DNA of 64,000 nucleotides from Zopfochytrium polystomum (Eukaryota; Chytridiomycota; Chytridiomycetes; Chytridiales; Chytridiaceae): positions 362,574-426,573 of the forward strand of contig JAIVFJ010000035.1 of assembly GCA_025765615.1 (NCBI GenBank). The letters are read 5' to 3'. The stretch's first letter is position 1. The number at the start of each line of letters is the position of its first letter. Position numbers and translations under genes: made by a program. The notes under the pieces are model-generated. The model was not told the DNA's origin and did not search any database. It was given only the letters and a program-made list of their open reading frames with translations. This document shows, piece after piece, positions 56,391-62,798 of this stretch.

Positions 56391-59300
56391 TCATCTCCCC
56401 CTTTTAGGCCTCTTCTGCAACTTGGTGGGGTACCTGGTCTTGAACTCGAGCAGAAGGTCTTGGCAGTGAGTGAGGTTTGACTCAGGCTCCCAGGTGTTGT
56501 CAGCATCTGAGTAACCTTTCCACTTAACAAGGAACTTCAGTGTTCTTCCAAACCACTTGGCATCCAAGATTTGTTCAACCTCAAATTCCTCTTCACCTTC
56601 TACCTCAACTGGAGGAGGAGGAGGAACAACTCTGCCTGGAATGGAATTGGCCACAAACTTCTCTAAAAGGCTGACATGGAAAACTGGGTGGATCTTCATG
56701 GATGCAGGGAGATCCAGCTTGAAGGTGACTGGATTGATTTGCTCCAAGATCTTGAAAGGTCCCAACTTGAGGTTGTCTAGCTTGGGACTTGGTCTTTTGG
56801 TCTGCAAGTTCTTCCTCAGAAGCCAAACTTGCTGACCCACAGCAAGGTCATGGTCCATTCTGTGAGTGTTGGCAAATCTTGAGGCATCTTCTTGGGCTTG
56901 CTTCAGGGTGGAGTCCAGGAAGGTGCTGATGATCTTGAGCTTATGTAAGTGTGAAGCCGCAGCAGGAGCTTGGACATTGGATAGGGTCTCTTGTCCCAGA
57001 AGATCTCCTCTTGGATTGAAGCCATAGGTTGCAAAGAAAGGAGATAGCTGGGTGCTTGAGTGGAGAGAATTGTTGAGAGCAAATTCTGCCAGTGGAAGGA
57101 GGGTGGGCCAATCATCCTGTTGATAGCTGACATAGCACCTCAAATACTGCTCCAGAGTCTGGTTTGTTCTTTCTGTTTGTCCATCAGTCTGAGGGTGATA
57201 AGCAGTTGACAGTTGAGACTTGATTCCAAGGGCTGCTGTGAGTGCTTTCCAAAATTGAGATCTGAACTGTGGTCCTCTGTCACTGACGATTGACTGAGGC
57301 AGCCCATGGAGCCTGAATATGTGCTGCAAAAACAGGTCTGCTGTTCCTTGTGCATCTATATTCTCAGTGCAGGGGATGAAATGGGCCAACTTTGTCCTTC
57401 TGCAGATGACAACAAGGATAGAGTCAAATCCATGGGATGGGGGCAGTTTCACAATGAAGTCCATGGATATTGATGACCAAGGGCTGATGGCAATTGGGAG
57501 GGGCTCCAGAAGTCCATAGGGCTTGTGTCTGCTGGATTTGTTTCTTTGACAGGTTTCACAGCTGCTGACATAGTTCTTGATGTACTTCCTCATGCCTGGC
57601 CAGTAGAAGTCTCTGGAAACAAGCTCATATGTCTTGTGCTCTCCTGGGTGTCCAGCTGTTGCTGCATCATGCCTTGTCTTGAGTATCTCAAGTTTTTCCT
57701 CTTCTTGGCTGATTTGAATCTTGTGAGGCTTGGGGTCCTTGGAAATAGCATGGGCCCACACACTGTCAGGAAGCAATGAAAGGTGTGTCTTGGATGGTGG
57801 GGTGAAACCATCTCCCCCTTCAGGTGCAAGGTCTGTTCTTCTTGACAGGGCATCAGCCACAGTGTTAAGGTGGCCAGGAGAATAGCACAGCTTAAAGTCA
57901 TACTCAGAGAGCAGTTCAGCCCACCTGGCATGCCTCTGCTTGAGCAACCTCCTTGCCCTGAAGAAGGTGAGGTTCTTGTGATCAGAATAGACAGAGATGC
58001 CTTTAGAACCAGCCAAGTAGTGTCTCCAGAATTTGAATGCTTCCACAATTGCAAGCAACTCCTTGTCATGGACTGTGTAGTTACACTCAGCACTGTTCAG
58101 CTTCCTGGAGTAATATGCCACTGGATGCAGAGGAGCAGAGGGGTCCTGAGAGCTTGGCTGGGACAGAACAGCGCCAAGGGCATAGTCTGAGGCATCAGTT
58201 TCCAAGGTGAAGGGAAGCAAGGGATCCACATGCTTAAGGAGTGGTGCACTTGTGGTTGCTGTCTTAAGAGCTAGCCAGGCTTGCTCTGCTGCTGGGGTCC
58301 ATTCAAACTTGGTGGTCTTCTTGGTGAGATCAGTGAGAGGCTTGGCTATGGCAGAATAGTTGGCAATGAAGGTTCTGTAGAAGTTGCAAAATCCAAGGAA
58401 GCTTTGAACATCCTTGATGGAATTTGGAGCCTTCCATTCAAGAATAGTTTGGATCTTGTCTGGTGCCATGGAGATCCCTGTGTCAGACACAATGAACCCC
58501 AAAAACTCAATGGAGGTCTTGTGGAATTCACACTTCTCCAGCTTTGCATAGAGGTGATGCTGTCTGAGTCTCTCCAAGACAGTCTTGACATGTCCCATAT
58601 GGCTTGCAGTGTCAGATGAAAATACCAGGATATCATCCAGGTAGACAATGACAAAAAGGTCCAGAATATCCCTGAAGATGTCATTCATCATGCCTTGGAA
58701 AATAGCTGGAGCATTGGTAAGTCCAAAGGGCATGACCAAGTACTCAAAGTGACCGTATTTGCATCTGAAGGCAGTCTTCCATTGATCCTGGGGCTTAATT
58801 CTGACCAAATTGTAGGCACCTCTGAGGTCAATCTTGGAAAATATCCTTGCATGGCTCAGTTTGTCCAGTAATTCAGAGATGAGAGGCAGTGGATAGCGGT
58901 TCTTGACTGTCATCTCATTGAGATCTCTGTAGTCCACACAGGGTCTCAGTCCCCCATCCTTCTTCTTGACAAAAAAGATGGGAGCTCCAGCTGGTGACTT
59001 GGAAGGTTGGATGAATCCCTTGTTCAGCATTTCTTCAATGTATTCTTGGAGGGCCTTGGCTTCTGGTGGAGAGAGGTGGTACAGTGGCTTGAAAGGTGGG
59101 CTGCAAGTTTCATCCTTGAGTGGGATTTCACAGTCATAAGGCCTCTGAGCTGGTAGCAGGTCTGCCTTGGTCTTGGAAAACACATCAGCATAAGGGAGAT
59201 ATTCTTTTGGTAGCTTGGATGCCAGCAAAAGGTCTGATGGGTCCAGGTTGTTGTGCTCCTCAGCAGTGGGGCTTGAATTCTTGACTGGGAACTGTGATTC

Positions 59301-60110
59301 TTGAATCTTTGACTGAGAGTTCTGTTCTTGGCAAAGACTGTGAGCTATGGAACTTGAATCTTGAATGTGGACTGTGAACTGTGGTACTTGAATCTTTGAC
59401 TGTGGGTTCTGTGAACAAGAGTCATGGCCATGACTGTGAGCTCTATGAGCTCTACTTGAATCTTGACTGTGAACTGTGAACTGTGGAACTTGAGTCTTGG
59501 CTGGCTGTGAATCTTGAATCAAGGGCTTGAGAGCATGAGACTTGGGGGCTTGACTTGAGTTTTGGGTGACTGTTCCGATTGGTGGAGGTTGGACTTGACC
59601 AGTGACCCAATCAATGGCAGGGTTCTGGGCTTGCAGCCATGGTAATCCCAGGATGACAGAGAATGTGGGTGAGCCAAGATCCAATACTTCCAGATTGACC
59701 ATGGATGGTGGAAAGTCTTGGATGTGGAGGTTTAGCTTGGTTTCATGGCTGATTTCCTTGAACAGAGCATGATTGGCAAAGTGGACCTTGAGGGGTGTGG
59801 ATTTCTTGATCGTAGGAATGGCACAAGACTTGGCAAGGGTGGCATCAATGATGTTGCAGGATGATCCAGAGTCTATAAGGGCCTTGGTTGTGATGGTTGA
59901 CTTGAGTGAGAGTTGAATCTTGACATCCATGGTGAGTTGGTGGGGCTTGGAATCTGAGGTGTTTGTGGTGCTGGTGGTGGTGATGAAACAGGGGCAGCTT
60001 GGAGGAGGGTCCAGGGAATTGCCCCTCAGTGAGCCTGGACCTGGGAGTTTGGGTGCTTCTTCCTTGGGCAGTCCTTGACAGCATGCTCCTTGGAGCCACA
60101 GTAAAAACAC
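56391..60110 (-). CDS. pol: Pol polyprotein: protease, reverse transcriptase, RNase H, integrase, chromodomain
   Basis: An intact frame of 1239 codons, -1 relative to gag and reached by frameshifting at 60053-60047, so the first codons are not used. Order: aspartic protease (LIDSGSS), reverse transcriptase (catalytic YLDD in VIVYLDDILVF; MPFGLTNAPAIFQ), RNase H (TDASDYALGAVLSQ; YSDHKNL), integrase with HHCC zinc finger (GHPGEHKTY...CETCQRNK) and DDE core (MDFIVKLP; SDRGPQF; HPQTDGQTE), and a C-terminal chromodomain (FLVKWKGYSDADNTWEP). Its stop codon touches the 3' LTR. The chromodomain would direct integration to histone-marked chromatin. All catalytic residues are present. Confidence 0.95.
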   Translation of the reverse strand: MFLLWLQGACCQGLPKEEAPKLPGPGSLRGNSLDPPPSCPCFITTTSTTNTSDSKPHQLTMDVKIQLSLKSTITTKALIDSGSSCNIIDATLAKSCAIPTIKKSTPLKVHFANHALFKEISHETKLNLHIQDFPPSMVNLEVLDLGSPTFSVILGLPWLQAQNPAIDWVTGQVQPPPIGTVTQNSSQAPKSHALKPLIQDSQPAKTQVPQFTVHSQDSSRAHRAHSHGHDSCSQNPQSKIQVPQFTVHIQDSSSIAHSLCQEQNSQSKIQESQFPVKNSSPTAEEHNNLDPSDLLLASKLPKEYLPYADVFSKTKADLLPAQRPYDCEIPLKDETCSPPFKPLYHLSPPEAKALQEYIEEMLNKGFIQPSKSPAGAPIFFVKKKDGGLRPCVDYRDLNEMTVKNRYPLPLISELLDKLSHARIFSKIDLRGAYNLVRIKPQDQWKTAFRCKYGHFEYLVMPFGLTNAPAIFQGMMNDIFRDILDLFVIVYLDDILVFSSDTASHMGHVKTVLERLRQHHLYAKLEKCEFHKTSIEFLGFIVSDTGISMAPDKIQTILEWKAPNSIKDVQSFLGFCNFYRTFIANYSAIAKPLTDLTKKTTKFEWTPAAEQAWLALKTATTSAPLLKHVDPLLPFTLETDASDYALGAVLSQPSSQDPSAPLHPVAYYSRKLNSAECNYTVHDKELLAIVEAFKFWRHYLAGSKGISVYSDHKNLTFFRARRLLKQRHARWAELLSEYDFKLCYSPGHLNTVADALSRRTDLAPEGGDGFTPPSKTHLSLLPDSVWAHAISKDPKPHKIQISQEEEKLEILKTRHDAATAGHPGEHKTYELVSRDFYWPGMRKYIKNYVSSCETCQRNKSSRHKPYGLLEPLPIAISPWSSISMDFIVKLPPSHGFDSILVVICRRTKLAHFIPCTENIDAQGTADLFLQHIFRLHGLPQSIVSDRGPQFRSQFWKALTAALGIKSQLSTAYHPQTDGQTERTNQTLEQYLRCYVSYQQDDWPTLLPLAEFALNNSLHSSTQLSPFFATYGFNPRGDLLGQETLSNVQAPAAASHLHKLKIISTFLDSTLKQAQEDASRFANTHRMDHDLAVGQQVWLLRKNLQTKRPSPKLDNLKLGPFKILEQINPVTFKLDLPASMKIHPVFHVSLLEKFVANSIPGRVVPPPPPVEVEGEEEFEVEQILDAKWFGRTLKFLVKWKGYSDADNTWEPESNLTHCQDLLLEFKTRYPTKLQKRPKRGR
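56394..56405 (-). promoter_or_regulatory. polypurine tract
   Basis: Twelve purines (AAAAGGGGGAGA on the minus strand) end three bases before the 3' LTR; these three bases are the pol stop codon. This is the plus-strand DNA primer site of the element. Confidence 0.85.
60008..60053 (-). promoter_or_regulatory. -1 ribosomal frameshift signal (gag-pol)
   Basis: The minus strand has the slippery heptamer C-CCA-AAC in the gag frame (60053-60047), a 5-base spacer, then an 8-pair stem, GGTCCAGG (60041-60034) with CCTGGACC (60015-60008), around an 18-base loop. Sequence, phase and spacing match known -1 signals, and pol is in the -1 frame. Confidence 0.8.
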
Positions 60111-60949
60111 AGTCCCTGCTGGGCCCTCCTTGCTTTCTCCTCTTGGCTCAGAGGACCCTTAGGAAGTGTCTCAACTGCATCCACTTGCATGGGTTCAGGA
60201 ACTGTAAGAGCTTGAGGAACTGGGGTAGGTCTTGATGTAGTTCCTACTTGTCTTTGCTTCAGCCTCTTGGAGTAGAGTCTGTTGTCAATCTTGATGGCAA
60301 GGAGAATGTACTCTTCCAAGGTCTCAGGGATGTGCAGAGACTGGGAGAGCATGTCTTGGATAGACTCATGGAGACCATCATGGTACAGCTCCATCAGAGC
60401 TGCATCATTGTATCCAGAGTCTCTGGCTAGTTGCTTGAATTGGTTGGTGTAGGCCACACAAGATTGCTTTCCTTGCTTGATATGCTTGAGCTTGGATCTT
60501 GCTGTCCAAGATGCGTAGGGGTCACCAAAGGTAGCTTCCAGCCCCTCCCAGAGCTCTTGCAGGGTGGTGGGTGTGCTTGGGAGAGATCTGTACCATGATT
60601 GAGCTTGACCAGACAGGAGGGTGCTTGTGAAAAGAACCTTGACTTGCTCACTGGGAAATCTTGAAGGTTGGAGAAGGATGACATTCTCCACAGTGGCCAT
60701 GAAGTTCCTAAGGTCTTTGGCCAGCCCAGTGAACTTGTCAGGGCTGGGAACCTTGGGCTCTCTTGCTTGGTTGGCTTGAGGCAGGGGAAGAGCTTGATGT
60801 TCTTGTTGGTGAAGTTGTTGTTGAAGCTGGTGCTGCTGGTGAAGGACTTGTTCTTGAAGTTGGTGTGTCTGTCTTGAGAGGGCTTGTAATTGGTCCATCA
60901 AGGCTTGGAAGGCAGTTGCATCAGGGAAGGTGTTGTTTGGGTCAGACAT
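60026..60949 (-). CDS. gag: Gag
   Basis: 307 residues from ATG at 60949. A Gln/His-rich coiled start (residues 17-55), then the retrotransposon capsid domain (PDKFTGLAKDLRNFM; LSGQAQSWYRSL) and a CCHC zinc knuckle (CFYCGSKEHAVKDC) near the C-terminus. It would form the particle and bind the RNA. Gag overlaps pol, and its stop lies in the loop of the frameshift hairpin. Confidence 0.93.
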   Translation of the reverse strand: MSDPNNTFPDATAFQALMDQLQALSRQTHQLQEQVLHQQHQLQQQLHQQEHQALPLPQANQAREPKVPSPDKFTGLAKDLRNFMATVENVILLQPSRFPSEQVKVLFTSTLLSGQAQSWYRSLPSTPTTLQELWEGLEATFGDPYASWTARSKLKHIKQGKQSCVAYTNQFKQLARDSGYNDAALMELYHDGLHESIQDMLSQSLHIPETLEEYILLAIKIDNRLYSKRLKQRQVGTTSRPTPVPQALTVPEPMQVDAVETLPKGPLSQEEKARRAQQGLCFYCGSKEHAVKDCPRKKHPNSQVQAH

Positions 60950-60976
60950 GATGGCAGAGAGTAGTGGGAGAGGGTG

Positions 60977-60987
60977 AAGTGAATTAT
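60977..60987 (-). promoter_or_regulatory. self-priming primer-binding site
   Basis: Two bases after the 5' LTR the leader reads ATAATTCACTT. It is exactly complementary over 11 bases to AAGTGAATTAT inside the LTR (61070-61060), which lies about 35 bases downstream of the TATA box, where the RNA should start. Tf1/sushi elements prime from their own RNA 5' end in this way. Confidence 0.7.
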
Positions 60988-61097
60988 GATGTCAGGAACA
61001 GGGCAGGACAGGACAAGGCAGACAAGGAACTGAGAGGAGTGATGATTGTATTGGAAACAATAATTCACTTGAGGGATGGGACAGGTCCCCCATCCCC

Positions 61098-61105
61098 CTT
61101 TTATA
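61098..61105 (-). promoter_or_regulatory. TATA box of the LTR
   Basis: TATAAAAG on the minus strand, conserved in all four LTR-A copies and 110 bases downstream of the nearest heat-shock array. Confidence 0.75.
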
Positions 61106-61214
61106 CCTTTTGAGAGTGTTCCTTGTCAAGACTCCAAGAAAGTTCCAGAAAGAGCAATTAGTAATACAATGATACCAATGATACCAATGACAACAAGACA
61201 AGTCAGGAAAGCAA

Positions 61215-61314
61215 AGAAGGTTCCAGAAGGTTCCACAAGGTTCCATGAAGGAATGTTCTAGAAGGTTCCAGAAGGTTCCAGAAGGTTCCATGAAGGAATG
61301 TTCTAGAAGGTTCC
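61215..61314 (-). promoter_or_regulatory. heat-shock-element arrays in the LTR
   Basis: Perfect alternating nGAAn/nTTCn pentamers without gaps: four at 61215-61234, seven at 61255-61289 and three at 61300-61314. Three units suffice for a heat-shock-factor trimer. The solo LTR keeps four (4928-4947) and five (4958-4982). The position upstream of the TATA box fits an activating sequence. Confidence 0.75.
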
Positions 61315-61342
61315 AGAGGTTTCCAGAGGGTGATTCATAACA

Positions 61343-61454
61343 ATGGCGGTTTTTAGAACGAGGTCACGTGACTTCGGTGGTATGTCGGGAATGGGCGGGG
61401 GAAAAGAGTAAAGAAGATCTTTAAATAAAAAAGTAAAAGAAGATAGAAGAGGAG
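61343..61454 (+). other. junction between LTR and virus-like DNA
   Basis: About 65 bases of mixed composition (with GGTCACGTGAC) are followed by strongly AT-rich leader sequence, including TAAAGA-AGA-TCTTTA, a small hairpin near 61410, in front of the first virus-like gene. There is no similarity to the left flank of the element. Confidence 0.4.
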
Positions 61455-62309
61455 ATGATAACAGCCAAAGAAATAAGAGAATTATACGATCCAATCATTT
61501 ATATAAAAGAATTAGAAGAATGGTATATGTACGATAAATATACAGGAATATACGTAAAACATGAACCGAACTATATAAGAGACTTTCCAGAAATATACAG
61601 TGAATATGATGAGAAAACATTTAGAAAAATATTAAGAAACTCTTCGAAAATAATAGAAGAATTAACTGAATTATGTAAAGGAAGTGTATATGATCTCGAC
61701 AAACACAAGCATATTATAGGTTTCAAAAATGGTGTATATGATATTTCAAAAAAAGAATTCAGAAAAGGAAAAATAGAAGAAAATGTGACATTAACGTGTG
61801 GTATAGAGTTTGATCCAAATGTAGAAACAGAAACTGCAAACAAATTTTTAGAGCAAACGTATGGAGTAAATAAAGATAAAGCGATAAAATATTTAGCTGA
61901 AACATTGATTGGATCTAAGCATAGTATAGTGATTCATCATGGTAATGAAATGAGAATTGAAACTGTATGTGAACTACTGAAAAAAATGTTTGGAGATTAT
62001 CAATCGCAAATTGGATTTTTGTTCTTTGTAGGCAGTGCAGTGATTTCAGAAAAACAGAAGCGAGCTCTCGAGAATCAATATAGATTAGTATATTTCTTTG
62101 CAGAAAATGGAGACACAATATTCTCACAAAGAATGAAAGAATGGTCAGATGTCAAGTGTGCAGTACATGTATTTGCAGAACAGAAACCATTATTTGATAA
62201 GACTCCTCCAGAATATGTTCATACTTTAGAAGTGAATGAGAGAGGAAGCGTAGATGACAAATTAATGAAAGGTTTGATGAACATTCTCATACATGAGGTT
62301 TGTAAGTGA
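61455..62309 (+). CDS. D5-like helicase homologue lacking the ATP-binding loop
   Basis: 284 residues, intronless, very AT-rich. Residues 20-125 follow the D5 N-terminal domain of viral primase-helicases (WYMYDKYTG; IIGFKNGVYDISKK; CGIEFDPN). The rest aligns with the superfamily 3 helicase core by its strand pattern, but where the Walker A loop GxxGxGKS should be (residues 158-172) it reads IVIHHGNEMRIETVC, without Gly-Lys-Ser. The Walker B-like strand (LVYFFAENGD, 211-220) and the motif-C-like strand (VFAEQKPLFD) are also changed (Glu in place of the sensor Asn). It should not hydrolyse ATP; it could be a structural or regulatory paralogue, or a decaying one. The frame is intact. A catalytic primase gene lies 490 bases downstream. 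Confidence 0.65.
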   Translation: MITAKEIRELYDPIIYIKELEEWYMYDKYTGIYVKHEPNYIRDFPEIYSEYDEKTFRKILRNSSKIIEELTELCKGSVYDLDKHKHIIGFKNGVYDISKKEFRKGKIEENVTLTCGIEFDPNVETETANKFLEQTYGVNKDKAIKYLAETLIGSKHSIVIHHGNEMRIETVCELLKKMFGDYQSQIGFLFFVGSAVISEKQKRALENQYRLVYFFAENGDTIFSQRMKEWSDVKCAVHVFAEQKPLFDKTPPEYVHTLEVNERGSVDDKLMKGLMNILIHEVCK

Positions 62310-62370
62310 AACAAAATGTGCAATGGATTGTGAGTCAAACGACAAAATGTGATTGAATATGTTTGTTGAA

Positions 62371-62410
62371 GTTCTCATATACATTTATGGTCGGAAATGT
62401 GTATGAGAAT
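62371..62410. terminator. hairpin between convergent virus-like genes
   Basis: TTCTCATATACATTT (62372-62386) pairs with AAATGTGTATGAGAA (62395-62409), 15 pairs with one G-U, around the loop ATGGTCGG. It sits between the stops of the genes at 61455-62309 and 62456-62710, which point at each other, and is symmetric enough to act in both directions. Mimivirus-type viruses end their mRNAs at such hairpins. Confidence 0.6.
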
Positions 62411-62455
62411 CTTAGTAACTATTACGACCATAATGGTATATAAAGTAAATTTTAA

Positions 62456-62710
62456 TTACATACAGTCGAGAAGTTGTGACATTTGTGGGACTTGTTGGTC
62501 AGATTGTTGTTGATCCTTTTTGCGATAATAATTTCGTAAAGCCTTTTCACGCATTTTTTCAGGATGCTTAATGGCGTAGAGTATATTACTGACGTTTTTG
62601 GGATTTTCGTTTTTAAGCTGATCGACTTCACTATTAACAAGGAGATATAGTCTTACTAAATCACGTTTTGACAAAGATTTTACAAGTTCTTGGAGGGAAA
62701 TTGAATCCAT
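62456..62710 (-). CDS. small virus-like protein, unknown
   Basis: 84 residues from ATG at 62710, on the opposite strand between the two larger genes. It is predicted helical and charged (SLSKRDLVRLYLLVNSEVDQLK), with a Lys/Gln-rich end (YYRKKDQQQSDQQ). No family recognised. The AT-rich codon use matches its neighbours, which favours a real gene. It is divergently transcribed from the primase gene. Confidence 0.55.
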   Translation of the reverse strand: MDSISLQELVKSLSKRDLVRLYLLVNSEVDQLKNENPKNVSNILYAIKHPEKMREKALRNYYRKKDQQQSDQQVPQMSQLLDCM

Positions 62711-62798
62711 TCTTACAATTAAACGAGAAGAAATTGTTTTAAATATAAACGCGTTTAAAAACTGAAAATTATTTTCTAACCTATAAATAAAAGGAGAA
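62711..62798. promoter_or_regulatory. divergent promoter region in virus-like DNA
   Basis: An 88-base AT-rich gap between two divergent starts with a 12-base palindrome TAAACGCGTTTA at 62746-62757, the only CG-containing spot in it. It could be an operator or promoter element; this is inference. Confidence 0.4.

Larger units (their letters stand above)
56082..61342 (-). mobile_element. Ty3/gypsy chromovirus (Tf1/sushi-like), complete
   Basis: A 5.26-kb element with two LTRs, gag and pol in overlapping frames, a chromodomain at the integrase end, a self-complementary primer site and a polypurine tract next to the 3' LTR. All open frames are intact and the LTRs differ by one substitution plus short indels that include a 44-base length difference, so it is young and possibly mobile. 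The five bases left (GTACA) and right (ATGGC) do not match, so no target duplication is found. To the left is a LINE, to the right AT-rich virus-like DNA. Confidence 0.95.
60990..61342 (-). repeat. 5' LTR (353 bases)
   Basis: TG...CA ends. In element direction: heat-shock pentamer arrays (61314-61215), the TATA box TATAAAAG (61105-61098), the likely RNA start (near 61070) and the R/U5 part to 60990. Confidence 0.95.
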
